NCBI GenBank assembly: GCA_902497065.1
Contig: CABVDH010000001.1
Location: 124,001-188,000 of the forward strand
Length of the DNA stretch: 64,000 nt
Origin: an uncultured Collinsella sp.
Lineage (GTDB): Bacteria > Actinomycetota > Coriobacteriia > Coriobacteriales > Coriobacteriaceae
Direction: 5' to 3'
Shown here one piece after another: positions 42,575-50,881 of this stretch (position 1 is its first letter; each line of letters opens with the position of its first letter). Below the pieces are notes generated by a model. That model saw only the letters and a list, made by a program, of their open reading frames with translations. It did not search any database and was not told the DNA's origin. The position numbers and the translations under genes are program-made.

Positions 42575-44353
42575 ATGGACGCCATCGTAAAGATGCTCGA
42601 AAAGCATCAGCCGTTCTTTGAGAAGATCTCGAGGAACATCTACCTCCAGGCTATTAAGGACGGATTCCTTGGGTGCATGCCCATCGTCCTCACCTCTTCG
42701 ATCTTTCTGCTCATTGCCACCCTTCCCGGCGTAGTCGGCATCACGCTGCCCCAGCCGCTCATCGACTGGTGCAACAAGCTGTACAACTTCACCATGGGCG
42801 TCATGGGCATCATGGTCGCCGGCACCACTGCCAAGAACTTTACGGCTTCCATGAACCGTCGCATGCCCGCCGGCAAGGTGCTCAACGACGGCTCCACCAT
42901 GGTGGCCGCCCAGTGCAGTATGCTTTTGCTCGCCGTTACGCAGTTCACCACCAAGTTCAACGGCTCCGAGCTTTCGGTCTTCGACTGCACCAGCATGGGC
43001 ACGCGCGGTCTGTTCTCGGCCTATATCGCCGCGTTCATCACCGTGTGGGTCTACAAATTCTGCGTCTCTCGCGATCTGACCATTAAGCTGCCCAAGGAGG
43101 TCCCGGGCGCCATCGCTCAGAACTTCCGTGACATCATCCCCTTTGGCGGCGCCGTCATCATCTGCGGCATCATCGATGTCGTCGTGCGCAACCTCATGGG
43201 CGTTCCGTTCTCCGAGCTGCTCATCAAGCTGCTCTCCCCGCTCTTCACTGCAGCAGAGACCTACCCCGGACTCATCCTTATTCAGGCAGCCACCGCGTTC
43301 TTCTGGTTCATCGGCGTCCACGGCCCCTCGATCGTCCAGCCGGGCATCGACCCCATCCGTCTTGCCAACCAGGCCGAGAACCTGCAGGTTCTGCTGGCCG
43401 GTGGTCACCCCGCCCATTCCCTCACCTTCAACATGTCGCTCGTGGGTGAGTTCGGCGGCACCGGCGCCACGTTCATCGTGCCGCTTCTGCTGATTCTCTT
43501 CATGAAGTCCAAGCAGCTCAAAGCCGTCGGTAAGGCCTCGATTGTTCCTGTTGCCTTTGCTGTCAACGAGCCGCTGCTCTTTGGCGCGCCGATGATCCTT
43601 AACCCCTACATGCTCATCCCCTTTGTTGCCGCCGGCTGCGTCAACGTGAGTGTTGCCAAGTTCTTTATCGACAACGTGGGCATGAACGGCTTCTCCTTCG
43701 TGGTGCCTTGGGCTACCCCCGCTCCCATCGGCATCTTCATCACCACGAACTTCCAGCTTATCGCCCTGGTGTTTGTCGCGATCATCATCTTGCTGGACGC
43801 CATCATCTACCTGCCGTTCTTGAAGGCATACGATAAGCTGCTCTGCGACCAGGAGGCCGAGCGCGCCGCCGAGCTGGGTCTTGAGTCCGATGGTGCTGCC
43901 ACCATCGCCGCCAGCACCTCTGCGCCCGCTGTCGAGCAGACGACCGCTTCCGTCGAGACGACCGCTGCCGCCGCCGACAGCGAGCCTGTCGCCGATCAGC
44001 CCGAGCCCGCTGCCGATGCATCCGCTAAGAAGGATGTCGACGGCCTGAAAGTCCTCGTCCTGTGCGCCGGCGCCGGCACCTCTGCCATGCTTGCCAACGC
44101 CATCAAGGAAGGTGCCGCGCAGACCGGAGAGAACATCGCTTCCTCCGCAGGCGCCTATGGCCAGCACACCGCCATCATGGATCAGTACGACGTCATCGTG
44201 CTCGCCCCGCAGGTTCGTAGCTACTACAACGACATGAAGGCCGACACCGATCGTCTGGGCATTAAGCTGCTCGCTCCCCGCGGTAAGGAATATATCGACC
44301 TTACCCGCGACCCCGCTGGCGCCATCAAGTGGCTCCGCGAGAACCTCGACTAG
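42575..44353 (+). CDS. lacE: PTS lactose/cellobiose-family EIICB permease 3
   Basis: 592 residues: EIIC domain (about 1-425; FIGVHGPSIVQPGIDPI, AVNEPLLFGAPMILNP), an Ala/Thr/Glu/Pro-rich linker (about 430-485), EIIB with phosphocysteine Cys497 (VLVLCAGAGTSAML). AAAGGAG precedes the ATG. It needs an external IIA; LacF is the only candidate in the window. Confidence 0.92.
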   Translation: MDAIVKMLEKHQPFFEKISRNIYLQAIKDGFLGCMPIVLTSSIFLLIATLPGVVGITLPQPLIDWCNKLYNFTMGVMGIMVAGTTAKNFTASMNRRMPAGKVLNDGSTMVAAQCSMLLLAVTQFTTKFNGSELSVFDCTSMGTRGLFSAYIAAFITVWVYKFCVSRDLTIKLPKEVPGAIAQNFRDIIPFGGAVIICGIIDVVVRNLMGVPFSELLIKLLSPLFTAAETYPGLILIQAATAFFWFIGVHGPSIVQPGIDPIRLANQAENLQVLLAGGHPAHSLTFNMSLVGEFGGTGATFIVPLLLILFMKSKQLKAVGKASIVPVAFAVNEPLLFGAPMILNPYMLIPFVAAGCVNVSVAKFFIDNVGMNGFSFVVPWATPAPIGIFITTNFQLIALVFVAIIILLDAIIYLPFLKAYDKLLCDQEAERAAELGLESDGAATIAASTSAPAVEQTTASVETTAAAADSEPVADQPEPAADASAKKDVDGLKVLVLCAGAGTSAMLANAIKEGAAQTGENIASSAGAYGQHTAIMDQYDVIVLAPQVRSYYNDMKADTDRLGIKLLAPRGKEYIDLTRDPAGAIKWLRENLD

Positions 44354-44367
44354 TTCCTCCCTCTGTT

Positions 44368-44394
44368 GGTGCCCGGATTCCCGGTTCGGGCACC
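44368..44394 (+). promoter_or_regulatory. Intercistronic hairpin lacE-3/lacG-3
   Basis: GGTGCCCG and CGGGCACC around an 11-base loop, 14 bp past the permease stop. Confidence 0.55.
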
Positions 44395-44428
44395 TCTCCC
44401 TATTCGTATCCCACAGAAAGGATGACTC

Positions 44429-45850
44429 ATGACCAACCCCATGCAGTTCCCCGACGGCTTTGTGTTTGGCGGCGCCACCGCTGCTTACCAGGTTGAGGGC
44501 GAGACCCGTACGCACGGCAAGGGCAAAGTGCCCTGGGACGATTTCCTGGCAGCCCAGGGTCGCTTCTCCCCCGATCCTGCAAGCGATTTCTACAACAAGT
44601 ACCCGGTCGATATTGACCTGTGCCAGCGCTTCGGCATCAACGGTATTCGCGTCTCCATCGCTTGGAGCCGTATCTTCCCCAACGGCACTGGCGAGATTAA
44701 CCCTGAGGGCGTCGCCTTCTATCACGAGCTTTTCGCCACCTGCAACAAAGCCGGCGTTATCCCCTATGTCACGCTCGATCACTTTGATACGCCCGAGGCC
44801 TTTTACCAGAACGGCGGCGAGGGCTTCCTGACGCGCACGACGATCGACGCCTTTGTCGAGTACGCCAAGTTTTGCTTTGCCGAGTTCACCGAGGTCAAGC
44901 ACTGGTTTACCTTTAACGAGATTCCCGCGACCGCCGAGGGCAGCTTTATCGTCGGCAACTGGCCGCACGGCGAGAAGTACCGCCTGGACAAGGCCTTCCA
45001 GCTCATGCACAACATGATGGTGGCCCACGCCAAGGCTGTCGTCGCCTTCCATGAGGGCGGCTTTGAGGGCGAGATCGGCATTGTCCAGAACCTGGAGCCC
45101 AAGTATCCCCTCGATCCCAACAGCGCTGCCGACTGCGAGGCGGCTCGCATGGCCGACGTCATCAACAACCGCTGGGTACTCGACGCCACCTTCCGCGGCC
45201 GCTATGCAGCCGACACCATGGAGGCTGCGACCAAGCTGGCCCATATCGCCGGCGGCGAGCTCGACGTCCGCGACGAGGACGTCGCCGCGCTGACCGCCGC
45301 GCTCCCCTACAACGATTGCCTGGGCGTCAACACCTACAAGTGCCAGTTCCTGCGTGCCGCCGAGGGCGAAAACGACATCAACCACAATGGCACCGGCGAC
45401 AAGGGCTCCTCGCGCTGGTTCCTCAAGGGCGTGGGCGAGTCATGCGTGCGCGAAGGCATACCCACCACCGATTGGGACTGGATCATCTATCCCGAGGGCC
45501 TGTACGACCTGCTGCTGCGCATTAAGAACGATTACCCCAACTACAAGAAGATCTACATCACCGAAAACGGCATGGGCTATAAGGACGACTTCGAGGACGG
45601 CTTTATCGACGACGCCCCTCGCATCGACTATATGCGCCAGCATCTCGCATGGATCCTCAAGGCAATCGACGGCGGCGTGAACGTCGACGGTTACTTCGTG
45701 TGGTCGCTGCAGGACCAGTTCTCCTGGACCAACGGCTATAACAAGCGTTACGGCCTGTTCTACATCGACTTTGAGACCCAGAAGCGCTATCCCAAGGCAA
45801 GCGCGTACTGGTACAAGAACGTCGCGGAGACCGGCCTGCTCATGGCCTAA
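44429..45850 (+). CDS. lacG: 6-phospho-beta-galactosidase, GH1 (LacG type), copy 3
   Basis: 473 residues. Acid/base Glu164 (TFNEI), nucleophile Glu379 (ITENGMG). The C-terminal half, with GLYDLLLRIKNDYPNYKKIYITENG and NGYNKRYGLFYIDFETQKRYPKAS, is the closest of the three to characterised LacG. AAAGGAT precedes the ATG. Co-transcribed with permease 3. Confidence 0.93.
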   Translation: MTNPMQFPDGFVFGGATAAYQVEGETRTHGKGKVPWDDFLAAQGRFSPDPASDFYNKYPVDIDLCQRFGINGIRVSIAWSRIFPNGTGEINPEGVAFYHELFATCNKAGVIPYVTLDHFDTPEAFYQNGGEGFLTRTTIDAFVEYAKFCFAEFTEVKHWFTFNEIPATAEGSFIVGNWPHGEKYRLDKAFQLMHNMMVAHAKAVVAFHEGGFEGEIGIVQNLEPKYPLDPNSAADCEAARMADVINNRWVLDATFRGRYAADTMEAATKLAHIAGGELDVRDEDVAALTAALPYNDCLGVNTYKCQFLRAAEGENDINHNGTGDKGSSRWFLKGVGESCVREGIPTTDWDWIIYPEGLYDLLLRIKNDYPNYKKIYITENGMGYKDDFEDGFIDDAPRIDYMRQHLAWILKAIDGGVNVDGYFVWSLQDQFSWTNGYNKRYGLFYIDFETQKRYPKASAYWYKNVAETGLLMA

Positions 45851-45872
45851 CTTTTGCCACATACCCCCTGTC

Positions 45873-45916
45873 GGCCGCACGCGAATCCCCCACGGGTTCG
45901 CATGCGGCCTTTTTTG
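45873..45916 (+). terminator. Terminator of the lacE-3/lacG-3 unit
   Basis: GGCCGCA-GCGAA stem with complementary TTCGC-TGCGGCC followed by TTTTTT. Confidence 0.9.
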
Positions 45917-45939
45917 TTTTGGTGAGCCCGAGCGAATCA

Positions 45940-46088
45940 TTCGTCTCAATCTGTAACATCTAGTCGAGTATTTCGGCCCTAGCTGTTACAGATTTAGACG
46001 AACGGGTGGCCCGGGCCGAACAATCTCGATCTGTAACATGTAGACCACTTTTGACCGTCTAGATGTTACAGATCAAGACAATAAGATA
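45940..46088. repeat. Family C palindrome cluster 3 (two copies)
   Basis: Alpha copy 45940-46002 and beta copy 46024-46088 (centre ACCACTTTTGACCGTC, identical to the beta copy in cluster 2), just after the unit 3 terminator. Confidence 0.85.
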
Positions 46089-46133
46089 GTCAAATCCAAA
46101 CTTTCCAAGCAGTTATGAAGCATGGTTTCTAGT

Positions 46134-46208
46134 TTTCGGTATCACGAACATACTTTCGGTATCATTTAATGGTATTATGATATCGAAAGTGTGTTCGTGA
46201 TACCGAAA
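46134..46208. promoter_or_regulatory. Compound operator/promoter of the Fic gene
   Basis: Arms 46134-46165 and 46177-46208 form an imperfect 32-bp inverted repeat, and each arm carries two direct copies of TTTCGGTATCA, giving four sites. The right end runs into the AAAGGAG ribosome site. The 11-bp centre is AT-rich. Confidence 0.7.
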
Positions 46209-46216
46209 GGAGCCGC

Positions 46217-47449
46217 ATGCGCCAGTTCGATTACACCACAGTCCCAGCGGAACTCGAAGCAACTCCAATCACCAACCTCCTCCTCTCGATACGCGAGCAT
46301 AAAGGCCGACAGCTTGCTCTGAGTCAAGTCAAACCCGAACTTCTATCGTCCCTTATGGAGGAAGCTAAGATCCAAAGCACCCAATCCTCCAACGGACTTG
46401 AAGGAATTGTTACCACCCAAAAAAGACTCAAAGCGATCATGGCGTATTCCGCCAAGCCAAGCTCCCGCGCAGAGGAAGAAATCGCTGGATACCGAGATGT
46501 GCTGTCGCTTATTCACGAGCAACACGATTCCATTCCCGTAACGCCATCGGTCATTCTGCAGTTGCATCGTGACCTCATGGTACACACAGCAATCTCGTAT
46601 GGGGGCCATTGGAAAGATAGCGATAACGAAATCATCTCCATCGACGATCAAGGCAATCGATTTGTGCGCTTTAGGCCGCCTTCGGCCCTAGCAACCCCCG
46701 GACTTATCGAAGAAGCCTGTCGGTCCCTCAACGACGCCTTATCTCGTCAAGTTTGCGACCCCCTCCTTATATCATTCCGCTTCATCTTCGATTTTGTCAG
46801 CATTCATCCCTTCAACGATGGCAATGGCAGGATGAGCCGGCTCCTTACAACGCTGCTACTCGAAAAGACTGGATACGACGTTGCGCGTTACATCAGCATC
46901 GAACGACTTATTGAAGACAACAAGGCGCTCTACTACAACGCCCTCGCTGCAAGCTCCACTGGATGGAATGAAAATCAAAACACCGAAGTACCCTTTATCC
47001 GTTTCATGCTCGGAACAACCCTGGCCGCCTACCGACAGCTCGAGCAGCGTACCTTAATTGAATCAAGCACTCGTCCCATGTCGAAGCAAGCGCGCATCGC
47101 TGTTCTATTTCAACAGAGACCCGGCGTCATTAAGAAATCCGACATCCGATCCAACTGCCCCGATATCAGCGAGGTTACCGTTAAACGAACCCTCGGTCAG
47201 CTTGTTAGTTGCAGCGCAATCGAAAAAACAGGAGCGGGTCGTTCGACGGGCTACATACTCAAAGACGTCCATGCTCTAGAACTATTCTTGCAATCCACAA
47301 TACCCGATAGCGAGGCCGCAATAACAAAAGAGGCTCCAAAGGATAAGCTCCTTGAACGTGTAAACCACGCCGAGGATGAAAGCAGAGAGGGGCTCTATGA
47401 AGACTACGATTCATTCTCAAGGGACATAAAGACGAAATACGGAGTCTAG
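46217..47449 (+). CDS. Fic-domain protein (putative AMP-transferase) with C-terminal winged helix
   Basis: 410 residues. Catalytic loop HPFNDGNGRMSR (197-208) matches H-x-F-x-D-G-N-G-R-x-x-R. An inhibitory-helix motif precedes it: S58-x-x-x-E62-G63, fitting the (S/T)xxxE(G/N) rule of self-inhibited class II Fic proteins, so no separate antitoxin is needed. Residues about 285-355 resemble a winged helix (KSDIRSNCPDISEVTVKRTLGQLV). The gene is lower in G+C than its neighbours, suggesting transfer. It has an elaborate operator of its own and is probably autoregulated. Target protein unknown. Confidence 0.9.
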   Translation: MRQFDYTTVPAELEATPITNLLLSIREHKGRQLALSQVKPELLSSLMEEAKIQSTQSSNGLEGIVTTQKRLKAIMAYSAKPSSRAEEEIAGYRDVLSLIHEQHDSIPVTPSVILQLHRDLMVHTAISYGGHWKDSDNEIISIDDQGNRFVRFRPPSALATPGLIEEACRSLNDALSRQVCDPLLISFRFIFDFVSIHPFNDGNGRMSRLLTTLLLEKTGYDVARYISIERLIEDNKALYYNALAASSTGWNENQNTEVPFIRFMLGTTLAAYRQLEQRTLIESSTRPMSKQARIAVLFQQRPGVIKKSDIRSNCPDISEVTVKRTLGQLVSCSAIEKTGAGRSTGYILKDVHALELFLQSTIPDSEAAITKEAPKDKLLERVNHAEDESREGLYEDYDSFSRDIKTKYGV

Positions 47450-47516
47450 TCATATCCCAGAATAGCCTCATCCTTGTTGCCCAAAGTTATTTACGCGTCA
47501 TTGTGAAGCGATAACC

Positions 47517-47534
47517 CCTGCGCCGGCAGGGGCA
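47517..47534. terminator. Weak hairpin between convergent fic and DeoR-2 genes
   Basis: CCCCTG/CAGGGG with a 6-base loop; no T-run seen. Confidence 0.35.
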
Positions 47535-47556
47535 GAAGTATCGTCTGTAGCATTAG

Positions 47557-48321
47557 CTAGCAGATGACCCGCGTATGTTCCTCGATGGCGGCGCGATCCT
47601 CGGCGGCAATACCCGGCTCGCACACCACGGCGTCCAAATTGTCCAGGCGGCAGAAGGTGTAGAAGTCGCGCTTGCCAATCTTGCTGGAGTCGGCGATCAG
47701 ATAGCGCGAGTCTGCCTTGCTAAAAGCGAGCTGTTGGATACGGCCCTCGTCCATGTTGGACGTAGATACGTCGCCATCCAGAATGCCGTTGGCGCCGATA
47801 AACGCCGCATCGATACCCAACGCACGCAGGGTATCCTCGGCCGTTGGCCCCACAAAAGCGGCTGTGCGGCGACGGTACATACCGCCCACGAGGCACAGGT
47901 CGCAGTCTTCGCGCGCCTCGAGCAAGTTAAACACCGAAAGCGAATTGGTCACGATGCGCAGGCGAAACGCCGGCAGCATCGAGGCCATCTGCTCAACCGT
48001 GGTGCCCGTACCCAAAAAGATGGTCGAGTCCTCCTCGATGAGCTCAACGGCACGGCGCGCGATCTGCAGCTTTTCCTCGGCATGCTTGGTACGCTTTTCG
48101 CTGTGCGAATACTCGTGGCGCAACATAGCATGTGGACGGCCCTGCGCACTACGAGCGCCGCCGTGCACGCGCTCGATCTCGCCCAGGCTCGCAAGTTCCT
48201 CAAGGTCGCGACGGATCGTCATGTCCGAGACGCCCAGCGCGTCCGAAATCTCCTTGACCGAAACCGTTCCCTGTTCCTCGAGCAGCTGACGAACCTTATC
48301 CTGTCGCTCCGCTTTAATCAC
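47557..48321 (-). CDS. DeoR-family transcriptional regulator (DeoR-2, LacR-like)
   Basis: 254 residues from a GTG start (GAGGA 7 bases upstream). HTH VRQLLEEQGTVSVKEISDALGVSDMTIRRDLEEL, then the phosphosugar-sensing domain with LGTGTTVEQMAS and NMDEGRIQQ. Size and layout match LacR, which is released by tagatose-6-phosphate in lactic bacteria. No lac gene adjoins directly, but the candidate LacR sites before lacA, lacF and lacG-2 need such a protein. Divergent from galM. Confidence 0.88.
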   Translation of the reverse strand: MIKAERQDKVRQLLEEQGTVSVKEISDALGVSDMTIRRDLEELASLGEIERVHGGARSAQGRPHAMLRHEYSHSEKRTKHAEEKLQIARRAVELIEEDSTIFLGTGTTVEQMASMLPAFRLRIVTNSLSVFNLLEAREDCDLCLVGGMYRRRTAAFVGPTAEDTLRALGIDAAFIGANGILDGDVSTSNMDEGRIQQLAFSKADSRYLIADSSKIGKRDFYTFCRLDNLDAVVCEPGIAAEDRAAIEEHTRVIC

Positions 48322-48525
48322 GATGAGTCCTCGCCGTTCTTTGCGCGCATATCATTCAAACAGTAACGAACAAATTGTATCAGACTCGTGCGCGTCAAAA
48401 ATCAACGCCGCACCCCCCAATCATCACTTTTTTGAGAAAAATACCCCCTGCTTTAGTGGGGTGTAGTGATAATCTCGCCTGTTCGCGCTACAGTTTGTCG
48501 GAAATACCTCGATGTTAGGAACCAA

Positions 48526-49578
48526 ATGATCACTTCCGAGCTTTTCGGCACCGCGCCGTGCGGTACCCCCGTTCATCGTTACACCCTCAACGGGCCCGAG
48601 ATCTGCGTTCGCATTATGGACTTTGGCGCCACCGTGCTGGGTATCGATGTGCCCGACATCCCCGGCAACGTGCGTGATGTGGTGCTGGGCTTCGATAAGC
48701 TCGAGGATTACTTTGACAACCCCGCCTGCTTTGGCGCGACCATCGGCCCCGTGGCCAACCGCACCGCGGGCGCCACGATTACCATCGACGGCACGGACTG
48801 GCATATGCCCGCCAACGAGGGCGCCAACAACCTGCACAGCGATCTTGAGCACGGTCTGCATAAACGCGTGTGGGACGTTGAGCTCGACGAGGCCCATAAC
48901 GCCGTGCGCATGACCACCTCGCTTGAGGATGGCGAACTGGGCCTTCCCGGCAACCGCACCTTTACGGCCGTGTTTACCGTTACACGCACCGGCGTCTTTC
49001 GCATCGAGTATGGCTGCGAGAGCGACCGCGCCACCTACGTGTCCATGACCAACCACACGTACTTTAACCTTGCCGGTCATAACGCCGGCATGGACTGTGA
49101 GCACTTCTTTGTTGCTAACGCTGCTCACTACCTGCCCATTAACGAGCAGAACATCCCCACCGGCGAGATTGCTCCGGTCGAAGGCACGCCATTCGACTTC
49201 CGCGAGCTGCGCCCCGTCGCACCCGGCATGGAGGCCGACGACCCGCAGATTAAGCAGGCCCGTGGCTACGATCACTGCCTGTGCATCGATGGCTATCAGT
49301 ACGGCCGCAACCTGCGTCGCGCCCTGCATGTTGAGGAGATGTGGACCGGCCGTGAGCTGGACTACTACACCACCGCCCCGGGCGTGCAGCTCTACACCGG
49401 CAACTGGCTGGGCGACGAGCACGCCAAGGACGATGCTAACTATGGCCTGGGCGCCGGCTTTGCCCTCGAGGCCGAGATGTACCCCGACACGCCGCACCAG
49501 CCGCTGTTCCCACAGGGCATTGTGGGCCCGGGTCACCCCTACAGCAATGTGATCGAGTACCACTTTATGAGGCACTAA
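48526..49578 (+). CDS. galM: Aldose 1-epimerase (galactose mutarotase)
   Basis: 350 residues. GPVANRTAGATI and NNLHSD (first catalytic His region), NHTYFNLAGH (second catalytic His) and LEAEMYPDTPHQP (catalytic Glu) are in the canonical order. It interconverts alpha and beta galactose ahead of galactokinase. The start at 48526 follows TTAGGA; a 20-codon upstream extension has no ribosome site. Transcribed alone, divergent from DeoR-2. Confidence 0.93.
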   Translation: MITSELFGTAPCGTPVHRYTLNGPEICVRIMDFGATVLGIDVPDIPGNVRDVVLGFDKLEDYFDNPACFGATIGPVANRTAGATITIDGTDWHMPANEGANNLHSDLEHGLHKRVWDVELDEAHNAVRMTTSLEDGELGLPGNRTFTAVFTVTRTGVFRIEYGCESDRATYVSMTNHTYFNLAGHNAGMDCEHFFVANAAHYLPINEQNIPTGEIAPVEGTPFDFRELRPVAPGMEADDPQIKQARGYDHCLCIDGYQYGRNLRRALHVEEMWTGRELDYYTTAPGVQLYTGNWLGDEHAKDDANYGLGAGFALEAEMYPDTPHQPLFPQGIVGPGHPYSNVIEYHFMRH

Positions 49579-49607
49579 GCCCACAACGCGACATATCACA
49601 CAGCATC

Positions 49608-49640
49608 GCCCGCCGGCACCACCGCCGACGGGCGTTTTTT
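49608..49640 (+). terminator. galM terminator
   Basis: CGCCCGCCGGC stem with complementary GCCG-CGGGCG and TTTTTT. Confidence 0.9.
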
Positions 49641-49685
49641 CATCTTTTGGGCTCATTTTCGCTGTGACTGTATGAGTGACATATC

Positions 49686-49837
49686 AAAACTATGCCCATT
49701 TACTACGTTTAGCCCGGGATGCTCGACTATGCACCGGTTTTTGTTAAATTCACAAGCCGTCTACCTGCGGTTTTGTTTTTCTCAAATTCGACATGCTCGG
49801 CGATAGCCGATCAAACGTAGTAAATGGGCATAGTTTT
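49686..49837. repeat. Inverted-repeat element D2 with 25-bp perfect arms
   Basis: Arms 49686-49710 and 49813-49837 are exactly complementary (core ATGCCCATTTACTACG). The interior carries CTACCTGCGGTTTTG and CATGCTCGGCGA, resembling D1 (13172-13292). No ORF. Confidence 0.75.
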
Positions 49838-49904
49838 TGACAGGCGGCATCGCGCGCGTCCCTCGCAAGGGCAAAATGATCCGTTTTCCTCCGTCCCCAA
49901 GGGA

Positions 49905-50387
49905 TCAGTTGAACAGATTGCCGATGGGGTCGGGGGCGGAACTGGGGAGATAGCGGATTTCCAGCTCTATGCCGAGCTCTTGCAGCTCTTTGAAGGCGGC
50001 GATGTCCGTATCGTCTACGGCAACGGCAGGCGTAACGGGACGTTTGCCCTCCCCTGCCTGCATATGGCCGATGCTGATCTTGTTGATCGGCACGCCACCC
50101 TTAACCAGCGCGAGCGCATCGGCGGGTGAGGCCACCATGATCAGAATCAACTGGCGCGGCGTTGCGGTATGAACGATGTCGACGGTCCTTTGCACCGAGA
50201 AAAACCGCGTCCAGACACCCTCGGGTGTCGCCACCCTCATAGGGGCCCATATGCGAGCGTCCGCCGCGATCTCATCGTTGACGATTAGGACAAGGTTGGA
50301 ACCTACGGCTTCGTTCCACAGCGCAACGTCTTGCCCGTAAATGAAACGGTCATCGATACGTGTAAGAAGGATCTTGGGTTGAGCCAT
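49905..50387 (-). CDS. PTS mannose-family IIB paralogue lacking the phosphorylated histidine
   Basis: 161 residues, like the IIB at 59694-60176 over its full length (LLTRIDDRxxxGQ, LVKGGVPINKISIGHMQAGEGKR, FKELQELGIELEIR). The active-site His of R-[IL]-D-x-R-[LF]-[VI]-H-G-Q is Tyr17 here (FIYGQ, TAC where CAC would give His), so it cannot take phosphate by the usual route. The gene is alone, with no IIA, IIC or IID beside it. Start at 50387 with GGGG upstream. It could be a regulatory decoy or decaying duplicate; the rest of the frame is intact and the conserved loop residues are kept. Confidence 0.85.
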   Translation of the reverse strand: MAQPKILLTRIDDRFIYGQDVALWNEAVGSNLVLIVNDEIAADARIWAPMRVATPEGVWTRFFSVQRTVDIVHTATPRQLILIMVASPADALALVKGGVPINKISIGHMQAGEGKRPVTPAVAVDDTDIAAFKELQELGIELEIRYLPSSAPDPIGNLFN

Positions 50388-50526
50388 GGCAGCCCCATTC
50401 TGTCTGAGACCCATACGAACGGGACGTCGGCCACCAACTCAACAGCAGGTCAAGCGCCAGATGGACGCCGCAGACATCACATCTCTAATATTAGTGCATT
50501 TAAAGTGAGAAAAGCCGTCAGAACCC

Positions 50527-50555
50527 TTGCGCGGATTTGCGATGTCCCGTATCAT
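50527..50555 (+). promoter_or_regulatory. tRNA-Thr promoter
   Basis: TTGCGC, 17-bp spacer, TATCAT, ending 39 bp before the tRNA. Confidence 0.55.
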
Positions 50556-50594
50556 AGACAGCCGTTGACGCCTCTGTTGCGTCATCACATGGCC

Positions 50595-50670
50595 GCCAGC
50601 GTAGCTCAGTTGGTAGAGCACCGCTCTCGTAAAGCGGGGGTCACCGGTTCGAGCCCGGTCGCTGGCTCCA
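50595..50670 (+). tRNA. tRNA-Thr (anticodon CGT)
   Basis: Cloverleaf fits by eye: acceptor GCCAGCG pairs with CGCTGGC, D arm GCTC-AGTTGGTA-GAGC, anticodon stem CCGCT/AGCGG with loop CTCGTAA giving CGT, T arm CCGGTTCGAGCCCGG, discriminator T and an encoded CCA. Confidence 0.97.
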
Positions 50671-50681
50671 TTGCACAAGAT

Positions 50682-50704
50682 AGCCGCCTTCGGGCGGCTT
50701 TTTT
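50682..50704 (+). terminator. tRNA-Thr terminator
   Basis: GCCGCC-TTCG-GGCGGC followed by TTTTTT. Confidence 0.93.
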
Positions 50705-50777
50705 GTTGCCGATTTTGAGTGCGCGTGCGCCAATCCACGTATCGTAACGGCCTCAACTCCCCTACTCAAAAACAGAA

Positions 50778-50823
50778 AGCCCCGCCAACCGCAATCCCCA
50801 AGGGAACCGCGATTAACGGGGCT
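50778..50823 (-). terminator. Terminator of the yhcH-type gene
   Basis: AGCCCCG/CGGGGCT with imperfect inner pairing; on the minus strand it is followed by TTCTGTTTTT. Confidence 0.7.
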
Positions 50824-50881
50824 CAAGCGCGCTCCTCAAGGGAATCACGCCATCAGACGAACAGTTCAGCCGAGCAGCGCG

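Noticed and set aside
42485..45385. A 966-codon open frame on the minus strand, opposite permease 3 and lacG-3; similar long antisense frames lie opposite pflB and the ABC genes
   Set aside because: The opposite strand has complete, motif-rich genes. Long antisense frames are expected from G+C-rich third positions; these translate to His/Val/Asp-rich sequence without domains.
46217..47449. Fic toxin-antitoxin pair
   Set aside because: No small antitoxin gene precedes it, and the inhibitory motif S-x-x-x-E-G is inside the same protein.
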